The notes below the pieces were generated by a model. That model did not search any database. It was given only the letters and a program-made list of their open reading frames with translations, and had not been told where the DNA came from. A stretch of DNA of 36,742 bases from Candidatus Jidaibacter sp. (GTDB lineage Bacteria > Pseudomonadota > Alphaproteobacteria > Rickettsiales > Midichloriaceae): contig JAJTIA010000004.1 of assembly GCA_021299995.1 (NCBI GenBank), positions 1 through 36,742 of the forward strand. Direction: 5' to 3'. This document shows positions 24,786-32,658 of this stretch, in pieces; the first letter of the stretch is position 1; every line of letters starts with the position of its first letter. The position numbers were made by a program, and so were the translations under genes.

Positions 24786-25679
24786 CTATTTATTTCTGCT
24801 GACAACGTATTCAGCAAGCGAAATTAATAAGCTGCCTTGATCTCTAAAAGGATTTAAATGCTCTACAGCTTGATTTGCAAGCATCTTAGCGTGAGCGCGT
24901 GCCTGTTCTATGCCCATTGCTGTGATAAGAGTTGCTTTACCCGCATTAGAGTCTTTACCCACGCTTTTGCCAGTCTCAGCTCTTGTACCTTCGGCATCTA
25001 GGAGATCATCTGTGATTTGGAATGCAAGCCCAAGATTATTAGCATAAGCACGCAATGCATTGCGCAGATTTCTTGGAGCTTTCCCTAAAATCGCACCTGC
25101 TTCGCATGATATTGCAAATAGTTCTCCTGTTTTCATTCTTTGTAGTCTTACGATCTCATTGAATTCGAGTTCTTGATGTTGGGAAACCATGTCTATGACC
25201 TGACCGCCTACCATACCACCAAATCCAGAGGCTTTAGAGATAGCCTCTACAAGCTCTATTCTTACAGAAGGGTCTCGGTGAGTGCCGGGGTCTGCTAGTA
25301 CTTGAAAGGCAAAAGTGAGAAGTGCATCTCCGGTTAATATCGCTATAGCTTCACCAAATTTTTTGTGACAGCTAGGCTGGCCACGTCTAAAGTCATCATT
25401 ATCTATTGCTGGAAGGTCATCATGTACCAAAGAGTAAGAGTGTATCAACTCTATAGCTGTTGCAGCTTGGACAGCTGACTCTAGGCTTACTCCAAATAGC
25501 TGAGCAGACATCACTGTTAAAAAAGGTCTGAGACGCTTACCTTTTGATAATGTTGCATACCTCATTGCTTCAAATAGACTTTGTTCTGCTGTTCCCTCAG
25601 GCGTTGGCAGGATCTCAGCCATTTTGTAATAGACCAATTCGCCTATTTCATTCAGTTCAGACTCAAGTTTGGAAAACAT
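24786..25679 (-). CDS. ispA: Polyprenyl (farnesyl/geranyl) diphosphate synthase
   Basis: Head-to-tail condensation of IPP with allylic diphosphates, providing farnesyl diphosphate for undecaprenyl carrier lipid and quinones. The 297-residue protein has KGKRLRPFL (46-54), the first aspartate-rich motif DDLPAIDNDDFRRG (87-100), GGMVGGQVIDM (154-164), and the second motif FQITDDLLDAEGT (220-232, DDLLD at 224-228). The two extra residues in the first motif (DDxxxxD form) and the size are typical of IspA-type short-chain synthases. It lies 84 bases downstream of flgD on the same strand, with no functional link. Product length is inferred from the family; geranylgeranyl synthase is the main alternative. 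Confidence 0.94.
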   Translation of the reverse strand: MFSKLESELNEIGELVYYKMAEILPTPEGTAEQSLFEAMRYATLSKGKRLRPFLTVMSAQLFGVSLESAVQAATAIELIHSYSLVHDDLPAIDNDDFRRGQPSCHKKFGEAIAILTGDALLTFAFQVLADPGTHRDPSVRIELVEAISKASGFGGMVGGQVIDMVSQHQELEFNEIVRLQRMKTGELFAISCEAGAILGKAPRNLRNALRAYANNLGLAFQITDDLLDAEGTRAETGKSVGKDSNAGKATLITAMGIEQARAHAKMLANQAVEHLNPFRDQGSLLISLAEYVVSRNK

Positions 25680-25763
25680 ATGGATTAAGAAATTTTATAT
25701 CACGAATCAACTCTACACTAAACGAATTCGATTCACAACGACTTAAAGTGCTGTTTTAAGATT

Positions 25764-26474
25764 TTATATGCTACTCAATACCTTACCGCCTAAAGTAGAA
25801 TTAGAGATTTTGCTAATATCTTCAAGAGGGACTATGTTGCCGTTGACTTCGAACTTCTGCTTTCCTTCCTGAGATACTATTCCGCTTACTCTGCCGCTGC
25901 CATAAGTTTTAACAGCTGCTATGTTGCCGTCCACAGTTTCTGCATTGATAGAGAAGCTGTATATGCCATCAGGCAGATTTTCTGGCTTCTTCCACATAAA
26001 TGCACCAGCGCCTTGTTTTGCTTTCAAAGGTTCGGAGTGTACAACATTGTTAGAAGAATCTCTAATCTGCATAGTTGCGCTTGACGTTGGATCCATTATT
26101 TCGTATCTAAACTCTCCTATATTGTTCTCAACCAAAACGGTGTTACTAGGGTAGGAGACAATCTTATCTATATAGCTCATGTAACTCGCATTCTGACCCA
26201 TCGCAAAATAATTTTTGATGTCTTCTAGATGTCTGTTTGTTTCTAAGCTTTGCTCTACTTCATTAATAGAGAAAATCTGCTGAGTCATCTGGGTCGTATC
26301 CATAGGCGAGAGAGGGTCTTGATTCTTAAGCTGTGCGGTTAACAGAGAGAAAAACTCGCTTTTTTGTCTCTTCACCCTATCAGCTGTTGTTTCTTGTCCT
26401 TTAAATTGCAGCTTATTTTTTTCAGCTAATGTAATATCTTCTATAGAGCTTGTTAGTAGTCTTGCCTGTTCCAT
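25764..26474 (-). CDS. flgD: Flagellar hook capping protein FlgD
   Basis: Scaffold at the tip of the growing flagellar hook that permits FlgE assembly. The conserved N-terminal FlgD segment FFSLLTAQLKNQDPLSPMD continues with TTQMTQQIFSINEVEQ (residues 41-72). The middle and C-terminal part, including PENLPDGIYSFSINAETVDG, matches the FlgD Ig-like/Tudor region. The total of 236 residues is normal. It starts one base after the stop of the fliK-like gene, in the fliK-flgD order common in alphaproteobacterial hook operons. It shows that a flagellum is encoded, although no other flagellar gene is in the window. Confidence 0.94.
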   Translation of the reverse strand: MEQARLLTSSIEDITLAEKNKLQFKGQETTADRVKRQKSEFFSLLTAQLKNQDPLSPMDTTQMTQQIFSINEVEQSLETNRHLEDIKNYFAMGQNASYMSYIDKIVSYPSNTVLVENNIGEFRYEIMDPTSSATMQIRDSSNNVVHSEPLKAKQGAGAFMWKKPENLPDGIYSFSINAETVDGNIAAVKTYGSGRVSGIVSQEGKQKFEVNGNIVPLEDISKISNSTLGGKVLSSI

Positions 26475-26475
26475 A

Positions 26476-28077
26476 TCAAATCACCAAATTTATGTTAGTA
26501 CCGTCTGTAAGAGAGATTTCGCCTGTATACTTTGATTCTATGTTTTCATCTTCTTCGTAAGCAAAGCCCATCTGGGTATTTTTATTATCCTGATCCATTG
26601 AGCTTGTGTTATTTTGATTTTTGTCATGCATATATAGCTCAAGCGAAAAAGGTGAGTCTGCACCTAATTTAGATGAGAGTGCAGCTTCGATCTCACTTTT
26701 CATTGTGTGTAATAAATTAAAAGCCTCTTTGGATTCCACTGCTATAGACACGTTTGTACGCTCAGATGACTTAGCTTGTACTCCTTCGATCTTTGTATCA
26801 AGGTTTTCAAACTTAATTTCTATGCGTCCCAGCTCCTTAGGTTTTAAAATGAACTTGAGCACTTTTTTATCTTCGATCACTGATTTGGATAGATTGAATT
26901 TTATATTTTCCAATACCTCGGATTCTTGTGCAGGTGTCTTAATTAGAGTTTCTTTTTTCAAATCAATAGTTTCAAAAGTAACTTCTTGTACTTTATTCGG
27001 AGAGGTAGTATCAAATTTTACTTCAGATACTCCAACCTCAGCCTGTTCTGTAGCATGAGCGTCATAGTTATAAAATTCTTCTCTTACACCCAAGCCTGTA
27101 AAAAAATCTGCTTGCTGTGACAGAGTATTTTTTATAGTGGTATCTGCGTCTATGGCGGTTTGCTGAAATTGCTGTAATTTCACTGGTGTAGTGCTTTGTA
27201 CTTGATCATGCGGTACTGTTGAATGAATAACTGCTGACTCTGAGTTTATTATATTGTGCTCAAAGTGATTGTCTTCTCTTTCTCCATTTAAATTATCTGG
27301 ATTAGCAGCGTGCTCCATAATCATGAGGCCTTCTTGATATGGTATTAGAATGTTAGTGTTTTCTATTGTCTGAGTTATAATAAGTTTTTCTGTAATGCTA
27401 TTTTCTCCTTCGGGAGTGGTCATCATCTTTTCTGTGATGTCACTTTCTGTTTCAGGAGTGGTCATCATTTTTTCTGTAATGTCACTTTCTATGTCGGGAG
27501 TTATAATAATGTTTTCTGTAATGCCACTTTCTATTAGGTTAGTACTTTGTTCTTGGATATTATAAAGTGGCATCGACATTACAGATGTTGCCTGGTTTAC
27601 ATTTGGTTCTATATGCAAAGTAATAGAGCTCAAGCTTACTGTATCAGCTGCTTTCGTAGTATTTGAGCCAGAAATTTGGGTAATAGTAGAATTATAATAG
27701 CTGGTGTGCGAGTACTCTGACCTATCATCTGTGACAGGTGATAAAGCATCTATGATATTACGTTCTTGAGCTTCTTCTTGTAATTCACCTGCTTTATATA
27801 TTTTGCAAAATTCAGATGAGCTTAACTCTGTATAAGGTGCATCGAATGTCAGTGATGTTGCAATATTGATGATGTGCTGGCTATCTGTTTTGCTATCATC
27901 ATATTGCATTAAGTCAACACCTTCTTGCGCTGTATTCTCTAGCATAGACGCAAATAACATAGGTGTAGTTACATCGCCATCTTCCACAAAAGGCCCAATC
28001 ACATTCATTGACATAACGGATTTAGAGCTGTATTCGCCGAAGCTAAAAAGTCCTTGCATGCTTTGCTTAATATCCAT
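26476..28077 (-). CDS. fliK: Flagellar hook-length control protein, FliK-like
   Basis: Exported molecular ruler that sets hook length and switches export specificity. Only the C-terminal domain is conserved: NLSKSVIEDKKVLKFILKPKELGRIEIKF and the following strand/helix (about residues 395-485) match the FliK C-terminal domain with its L.P.ELGR.E signature. The long N-terminal region (1-390) is Ser/Thr/Glu-rich and low in complexity, as expected of the ruler. It contains four 14-residue repeats (ESDITEKMMTTPET type, 183-238). At 533 residues it is mid-range for FliK. flgD follows after one base. A -24/-12-like element and a TATAAT box precede the ATG at 28077. The gene symbol rests on the domain and the flgD neighbour. 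Confidence 0.88.
   Translation of the reverse strand: MDIKQSMQGLFSFGEYSSKSVMSMNVIGPFVEDGDVTTPMLFASMLENTAQEGVDLMQYDDSKTDSQHIINIATSLTFDAPYTELSSSEFCKIYKAGELQEEAQERNIIDALSPVTDDRSEYSHTSYYNSTITQISGSNTTKAADTVSLSSITLHIEPNVNQATSVMSMPLYNIQEQSTNLIESGITENIIITPDIESDITEKMMTTPETESDITEKMMTTPEGENSITEKLIITQTIENTNILIPYQEGLMIMEHAANPDNLNGEREDNHFEHNIINSESAVIHSTVPHDQVQSTTPVKLQQFQQTAIDADTTIKNTLSQQADFFTGLGVREEFYNYDAHATEQAEVGVSEVKFDTTSPNKVQEVTFETIDLKKETLIKTPAQESEVLENIKFNLSKSVIEDKKVLKFILKPKELGRIEIKFENLDTKIEGVQAKSSERTNVSIAVESKEAFNLLHTMKSEIEAALSSKLGADSPFSLELYMHDKNQNNTSSMDQDNKNTQMGFAYEEDENIESKYTGEISLTDGTNINLVI
27364..27531 (-). repeat. Four 42-bp tandem repeats within the fliK-like gene
   Basis: Four consecutive 42-bp units, each encoding a 14-residue repeat (ESGITENIIITPDI, ESDITEKMMTTPET, ESDITEKMMTTPEG, ENSITEKLIITQTI). 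The middle two differ at only a few bases, suggesting recent duplication. They keep the reading frame and fall in the ruler region. Confidence 0.9.
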
Positions 28078-28099
28078 GGCTATATTTTAAGTATTAGTT

Positions 28100-28125
28100 A
28101 TTATACTAAGCAACTCTTATGCCAA
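28100..28125 (-). promoter_or_regulatory. Candidate fliK-flgD promoter with -24/-12-like and -10 elements
   Basis: The minus strand reads TTGGCATAAGAGTTGCT (28125-28109), with GG and GC ten bases apart. This matches the sigma-54 form (TGGCAC-N5-TTGCA) at all but one or two bases. It would start transcription near 28098, about 20 bases before the ATG. A perfect TATAAT (28105-28100) overlaps just downstream but has only TTTTTG at the -35 distance. Which one is used cannot be decided from sequence alone. Confidence 0.4.
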
Positions 28126-28229
28126 AAACAGAATTATGAATTTATTATTTGGTATTGATTTTAGTATTCATGCCCCTATAGTCGACTTATATTAGAATAG
28201 CTTATTAAAGGTTGTAATATTTTCTTAGT

Positions 28230-29627
28230 ATGCATGTTTTTCCTGTAATATTGTGTGGTGGTCAAGGTACCAGGCTATGGCCCGTCTCGAGGGAGGACAT
28301 GCCTAAGCAGCTTATCACTTTTTTTGATAACAAAAGCCTTCTTCAATCATCTGTATTGCGCATCAAAGACCTGCCAAATCTTGGTGATACAATTATCTCA
28401 ACCAATGTTAAGCAACGATTCTTGATTGAAGAGCAGTTATCTGAGATTGCTGCACAAAATATAGAGATTATACTAGAGCCATCTGCAAAAAGCACTGCAG
28501 CACCAATTACACTTGCTGCAATGAGTGCGCTAGAGCAAAATAATGATGCGGTACTGCTTGTGCTTTCCTCAGATAACGAAATTAAAAATGAAGATGCATT
28601 TAAAGAGATTGTGATGACTGCTACTGATCTTGCTTTTGATGCTAAGAAATTTGTATTATTTGGTTCTGATCCTTCATATGCTGAGTCAGGCTATGGATAT
28701 ATAAAGTTTGGAGATTTGATTTTAGAGGGTGAGAATAAAGTAGGTATTCATAAAATAGAAAAATTTATAGAAAAGCCATCTACTCTGGAAGCAGAGACAT
28801 TGATTCAAGATGGTTATAAATGGAACTCCGGTATATTTGTGTTGCCAGCAAAGCTATTGCTAGATGAGATGAAGAAATATGCACCAGACATTTACACACC
28901 TTGCAAAGCAGCATTTGATAAAAAGCATGTGCATGCCTCTAAAGACACAGGGTATAAAATTGTTACTTTGCCGGCTACTGAATTCAATGAGACTCGCACA
29001 GATTCAATAGATTATGCGCTAATGGAAAAAACTGAGAATGCAGCTGTGATTAGTGCATCAATAGGGTGGTCGGATGTTGGATCATGGAAGAGTATATATG
29101 ACGTGGGAGCCAAAGACTGTGATGGCAATATAACGCGTGGCGATAATCTAGTTACAATTAATAATAAAAATACTTTTGTATTTTCAAGATGCAATGATCG
29201 TGTGATTGCGGCTCTTGATTTGGAGAATATATGCATTATAGACACAGATGATGCCACATTAATAACCTCTACTGAAGGTTCTCAAGATGTGAAAAAAGTA
29301 GTACAGTCTTTGCAATTCGAAGAGAAAAATCATTATCTCAAGAGTACTGTGCACACTTTCAGATGGGGGCACTATGAAGTCAAGCTTTTTGATAGGCACA
29401 TACTCATTAAAAAAATGACCATCATGGTGGGTAAGACATATAAAAATCATGGTGGATTTAGAAATAAGCAGTTGTTTGTAACCGGAGGGGTTGTGCAAAT
29501 CGCATTTGGAGGGTCGAAAAAAAGGCTTAGCAAAGGTGATGAGATAATCATTCCAAAAACACAAGAGTATTCAATTAAAGTTATCAGCAAAATCAAGCCA
29601 GCTCAGCTTGTGAAAATAGAGTTTTAG
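28230..29627 (+). CDS. Mannose-1-phosphate guanylyltransferase (ManC type) with a degenerate isomerase domain
   Basis: Makes GDP-mannose for surface polysaccharide. The N-terminal nucleotidyltransferase is intact: ILCGGQGTRLWPVSREDMPK (7-26), LEPSAKSTAAPITLAAM near 91, LSSDNEIKNE, FIEKPSTLEAE near 183, YKWNSGIFV and SIDYALMEKTENAAV. The C-terminal cupin domain (about 378-465, RWGHYEVKLFDRHILIKKMT) aligns with the mannose-6-phosphate isomerase half of bifunctional AlgA/ManC. However, the metal-binding QMHHHRAEHW block is replaced by KNHGGFRNKQ (405-414). The isomerase activity is therefore probably lost and a separate ManA would be needed. The 465-residue length is slightly short. It stands alone and divergent from fliK. 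Confidence 0.92.
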   Translation: MHVFPVILCGGQGTRLWPVSREDMPKQLITFFDNKSLLQSSVLRIKDLPNLGDTIISTNVKQRFLIEEQLSEIAAQNIEIILEPSAKSTAAPITLAAMSALEQNNDAVLLVLSSDNEIKNEDAFKEIVMTATDLAFDAKKFVLFGSDPSYAESGYGYIKFGDLILEGENKVGIHKIEKFIEKPSTLEAETLIQDGYKWNSGIFVLPAKLLLDEMKKYAPDIYTPCKAAFDKKHVHASKDTGYKIVTLPATEFNETRTDSIDYALMEKTENAAVISASIGWSDVGSWKSIYDVGAKDCDGNITRGDNLVTINNKNTFVFSRCNDRVIAALDLENICIIDTDDATLITSTEGSQDVKKVVQSLQFEEKNHYLKSTVHTFRWGHYEVKLFDRHILIKKMTIMVGKTYKNHGGFRNKQLFVTGGVVQIAFGGSKKRLSKGDEIIIPKTQEYSIKVISKIKPAQLVKIEF

Positions 29628-29683
29628 AGCAATTGAGCAGCATTTACAGGATCTGCTTTGTGAGAAATATGCCATGCAACTCT

Positions 29684-29704
29684 AGATTTTGCTTGCCAAA
29701 ATCT
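29684..29704. repeat. Perfect hairpin upstream of tRNA-His
   Basis: AGATTTTG (29684-29691) and CAAAATCT (29697-29704) form an 8-bp perfect stem with a CTTGC loop, 57 bases after the manC-type stop. There is no T-run on the + strand after it, so it is not a standard terminator. Its 3' part overlaps the probable -35 of the tRNA-His promoter. Confidence 0.55.
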
Positions 29705-29720
29705 GAGAAATCACTATTTT
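29693..29720 (+). promoter_or_regulatory. Probable tRNA-His promoter
   Basis: TTGCCA (29693-29698), a 16-base spacer and TATTTT (29715-29720) predict a start near 29727, about eleven bases before the tRNA. The -35 lies inside the hairpin above. Confidence 0.5.
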
Positions 29721-29737
29721 ATTGTCCAAGAATTGAT

Positions 29738-29815
29738 GGCGGGCGTAGCTCAGTTGGTTAGAGCGTGAGTTTGTGGTACTTGAGGCCGCGGGTTCGATTC
29801 CCGTCGCTCGCCCCA
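29738..29815 (+). tRNA. tRNA-His (GTG)
   Basis: The acceptor GCGGGCG pairs with CGCTCGC, and an additional encoded G at position -1 faces C73, the identity element of tRNA-His. The anticodon stem TGAGT/ACTTG encloses TTGTGGT, giving anticodon GTG. The T arm GCGGG/CCCGT has TTCGATT, and CCA is encoded. It ends eight bases from the convergent ruvC stop codon. Confidence 0.97.
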
Positions 29816-29822
29816 TTTCTTG

Positions 29823-30293
29823 TTATTTTAGGTGAAAACAGTGAGTTACTGCAATCGCTAGCGCGTCAGACTCATCGGAAGAATTAAAGCTTATATTTCC
29901 ATACATCATTTTTAGCATATGACAGACCTGATCTTTGTCAGCAGCTCCGGAGCCTGTGATTGTCTTTTTTATTGTTTTAGCTTGGTATTCGGATATGTCT
30001 AAATTGTTTGCAGCAAGTGCAAGAATAAGAGCGGCTCTTGCATGTGATAAATCTAAAGAAGAGCCAAAGTTTTTGTTAATATATGTGTTCTCAATTGCTC
30101 CGAAATTTGGTTTAAACTCCTCAATTACTACATTTAGATTTGTATGTAAATGTAGTAAGCGATGAGGTAATGTATGCGTTGTACTAGTTTTGATAATTCC
30201 AGATCCTACATAAATAGGGTCGTACCCAATCTTATCTACAACAGCCCAACCTGTTTTATTAAGACCAGGGTCTATGCCTATGATTCTAATCAT
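29823..30293 (-). CDS. ruvC: Crossover junction endodeoxyribonuclease RuvC
   Basis: Holliday-junction resolvase working with RuvAB in recombination repair. The RNase H-like protein (156 residues from the ATG at 30293) has IIGIDPGLNKTGWAVVD with catalytic Asp8, AIENTYINKNFGSSLDLSHAR with Glu68, and SDESDALAIAVTHC with Asp140 and Asp143. All four acidic residues are present. The frame extends to a TTG two codons upstream, but the ATG overlapping the yebC stop by eight bases is the natural start. The yebC-ruvC order is widespread in bacteria, usually followed by ruvAB, which are absent here. Confidence 0.97.
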   Translation of the reverse strand: MIRIIGIDPGLNKTGWAVVDKIGYDPIYVGSGIIKTSTTHTLPHRLLHLHTNLNVVIEEFKPNFGAIENTYINKNFGSSLDLSHARAALILALAANNLDISEYQAKTIKKTITGSGAADKDQVCHMLKMMYGNISFNSSDESDALAIAVTHCFHLK

Positions 30294-31035
30294 TAGCAAG
30301 CTGCTTCATTAATTTTTCAGAAAGTTCGAAATTGCCTATTACATTTTGTACATCGTCACAATTATCAAATGCATCTAGCATTTTTAGCAATTTTTCACCA
30401 TCTGTATCGCTCAACATTGTTATTGTAGTTGGTTTCCATGTGAGGGAGCAGCTTTCTGCAATACCAAATTTTTCTTCTAAAAATTGGCGCACTTCATTTA
30501 ATAGTTCTGGTTCGCATATAATTTCATGATACCCGTCTTTGGAAAGACAGTCGCTTCCATTGCCCTCGATTGTTGCCTCCAAGAATGTCTCTGGAGAACC
30601 TGCATCGATTGGATATAATATTACACCTACGCGTTTGAACATAAAGCTAACGCTCCCTGTTTCACCCATCTGGCCGCCAAACTTTGTAAATGCGGATCTT
30701 ACTTCTGATGCTGTCCTATTACGATTGTCAGTTAACGCTTCAACTATAAGAGCGACACCCCCTGGGCCATAGCCTTCGTATCTGATTTCATCAAAGTCCC
30801 CACCTTCTAAAGGTTTTGATGCCTTGTTTATTGCGTTTTCTATCCGATCTTTTGGTGTATTAATTATACGCGCAGCTTGTATTGCATTACGTAACCTTGG
30901 ATTATGTTCTACATCTGCATTGATTTTAGCTGCTACAGTTACTTCTCGTAGCACTTTTGTAAATAGTTTTGCGCGCTTTGCATCTTGAGCCCCTTTACGA
31001 TGCATGATATTTTTAAACTGTGAATGCCCTGCCAT
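30286..31035 (-). CDS. yebC: YebC/TACO1 family protein (transcriptional or translational regulator)
   Basis: Conserved family (formerly DUF28) annotated as a DNA-binding regulator; more recent work links YebC/TACO1 to relief of ribosome stalling on proline-rich stretches. The 249-residue protein starts MAGHSQFKNIMHRKGAQDAK, the invariant family N-terminus, so the ATG at 31035 is chosen over a longer frame beginning at 31086. Other landmarks are RLRNAIQAARIINTPKDRIENAI, IRYEGYGPGGVALIVEALTDN, NRTASEVRSAFTKFGGQMGE and the ETFLEATIEGN region. It overlaps ruvC by eight bases, the conserved neighbour. Its upstream region is shared with the divergent nuoC. Confidence 0.96.
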   Translation of the reverse strand: MAGHSQFKNIMHRKGAQDAKRAKLFTKVLREVTVAAKINADVEHNPRLRNAIQAARIINTPKDRIENAINKASKPLEGGDFDEIRYEGYGPGGVALIVEALTDNRNRTASEVRSAFTKFGGQMGETGSVSFMFKRVGVILYPIDAGSPETFLEATIEGNGSDCLSKDGYHEIICEPELLNEVRQFLEEKFGIAESCSLTWKPTTITMLSDTDGEKLLKMLDAFDNCDDVQNVIGNFELSEKLMKQLAND

Positions 31036-31162
31036 TTGATTAGATCCAAATAATATAAGTGGTATATAAATTAGCCTGAATGGCATTATTTCTCAAGAGT
31101 TATTGCAATAACTTTCTCTTTTGGTATTCTATTTTAGAATACAATTTAAGTGCTAGTTAAAA

Positions 31163-31774
31163 ATGTCAGATATAATAAGTACGTTACGAGATTCACTATT
31201 ATCTTCGAAAGCAAAGCCTTGGATAAAAGAAGCTATGGTAGAAAATGGGGAGCTCACTCTTCTATCAGATAAAGCTAATATCATAAAACTATTATCATTT
31301 TTGAAGACTGATAAAAAATGCGAGTTTCATATGTTGATTAGTATCTGCGGGGCAGACTACCCAGAGCGTGCAGATAGATTAGAGGTTGTTTATCAACTTT
31401 TAAGTCTGACTCTCAATCAGCGTATTAGGATAAAGGTTCGCTTAGAAGAGCCAGCTTTTATTGATTCGGCAACTGATGTATTTGCATGTGCAAACTGGTA
31501 TGAGCGAGAAGTTTATGATATGTACGGCGTGCTTTTTAAAAATCATCCTGACTTGCGCAGAATCTTAACTGATTATGGTTTCGAAGGGTATCCACTCCGT
31601 AAAGATTTTCCATTAACAGGTGATCTGGAAGTAACATACGATTTTGAGAGCGGCAAAGTGAAGTATAGGCCTGTATCTCTAGCTCAGGAGTTCCGTAGAT
31701 TTGACTTCTCAACGCCATGGGGTGGTTATGAGGATGTGTTGCCAGGTGACGAAAAAGTAGAAAAGAATTCATAA
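31163..31774 (+). CDS. nuoC: NADH-quinone oxidoreductase subunit C
   Basis: 30 kDa peripheral-arm subunit of respiratory complex I, at the cytoplasmic face. The 203-residue protein carries ERADRLEVVYQLLSL and the family signature EREVYDMYGVLFKNHPDLRR (114-133) with ILTDYGFEGYPLRKDFPL (134-151), ending with the typical RPVSLAQEFRRFDF tail. No NuoD fusion is present. It is separate from other nuo genes: upstream is divergent yebC and ubiA follows two bases after its stop. Scattered complex I genes are known in Rickettsiales and relatives. Pairing with ubiA joins two parts of quinone-linked respiration. Confidence 0.96.
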   Translation: MSDIISTLRDSLLSSKAKPWIKEAMVENGELTLLSDKANIIKLLSFLKTDKKCEFHMLISICGADYPERADRLEVVYQLLSLTLNQRIRIKVRLEEPAFIDSATDVFACANWYEREVYDMYGVLFKNHPDLRRILTDYGFEGYPLRKDFPLTGDLEVTYDFESGKVKYRPVSLAQEFRRFDFSTPWGGYEDVLPGDEKVEKNS

Positions 31775-31776
31775 GT

Positions 31777-32658
31777 ATGCTGCAAAAGACTTTAGATTTT
31801 GTTAATTCATCTTCATATTCAAGCCTGCTTAGGCTAAATAGACCAATACCTATATTGCTTGTATTATTTCCAGCTTTGTGGTCACTCACTCTTGCCGTCC
31901 AGAGTGTAGAAGAATGGTTTTTATATGCAATTATTATGATAATAGGGGCTATATCTATACGTGGCGCAGGATGTGTAATTAATGATATTTGGGATAGAAA
32001 GCTTGATGCAACAGTTGCAAGAACAAAAGAAAGACCAATAGCTTCAGGGAAAATTTCTGTACCTGCTGCAGCCATTGTCTTTATAACGCTGGGATTAGTA
32101 GGCTTTGTGCTACTTCTATTTTTGAATAGAATGGCTATAATGACGGCTCTGATCTTTATACCTCTCATAATGCTATATCCTTTAGCAAAGCGGTTTACCA
32201 ATTTCCCACAAGTTTTCTTAGGAATTACGTATAACGCTGGCGCTCTTATTGCTTGGTTTGCCGTAGATCCGCGCATCACATATCCGCCTTTCTTAGTGTA
32301 TATAGCGGCTGCATTGTGGACTATTGGATACGATACGATATATGGGCATCAAGATAAAATTGATGATGCAAAAGCTGGTATGAGATCTACATCTTTATAC
32401 TTTGGAGAGCGAACCAAGGATGTGGTGTGGGCTATATATCGATTTATAGGTATATTGCTTTTGCTTGTTGGTCTACAGTGCCATATGGGCCTGGTATATT
32501 ATATATCTGTTGCAGGAGCTATGTATCATTTTTACTGGCAGTCTGGTACTGTAAATTTAGACGATCCAGCAGATTGTGCTGCTAAATTTAATTCAAATTG
32601 GGTTGTAGGTCTTATTATTTTAGTTGGAATGATTTTAGGCAAAGTTTTACCATTTTAA
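31777..32658 (+). CDS. ubiA: 4-hydroxybenzoate polyprenyltransferase
   Basis: Inner-membrane prenyltransferase that attaches the polyprenyl tail to 4-hydroxybenzoate in ubiquinone synthesis. The 293-residue protein has about eight or nine membrane helices and both aspartate-rich motifs: INDIWDRKLDATVARTKERP (68-87, with the NDxxD core) and YDTIYGHQDKIDDAKAGM (near 187-204). RPIPILLVLFPALWSL in the first helix is also typical. It starts two bases after nuoC, so the two are co-transcribed. Homologues for heme O or other prenyl acceptors lack this exact motif pair, so the UbiA call is firm. Confidence 0.96.
   Translation: MLQKTLDFVNSSSYSSLLRLNRPIPILLVLFPALWSLTLAVQSVEEWFLYAIIMIIGAISIRGAGCVINDIWDRKLDATVARTKERPIASGKISVPAAAIVFITLGLVGFVLLLFLNRMAIMTALIFIPLIMLYPLAKRFTNFPQVFLGITYNAGALIAWFAVDPRITYPPFLVYIAAALWTIGYDTIYGHQDKIDDAKAGMRSTSLYFGERTKDVVWAIYRFIGILLLLVGLQCHMGLVYYISVAGAMYHFYWQSGTVNLDDPADCAAKFNSNWVVGLIILVGMILGKVLPF

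Noticed and set aside
29684-29704. Hairpin considered as the manC-type gene's intrinsic terminator
   Set aside because: No T-run follows on the + strand, so it does not fit a rho-independent terminator.
31536-32279. A 247-codon minus-strand frame
   Set aside because: It lies opposite nuoC and ubiA, which are both clearly recognised; no motif is visible in the antisense product.
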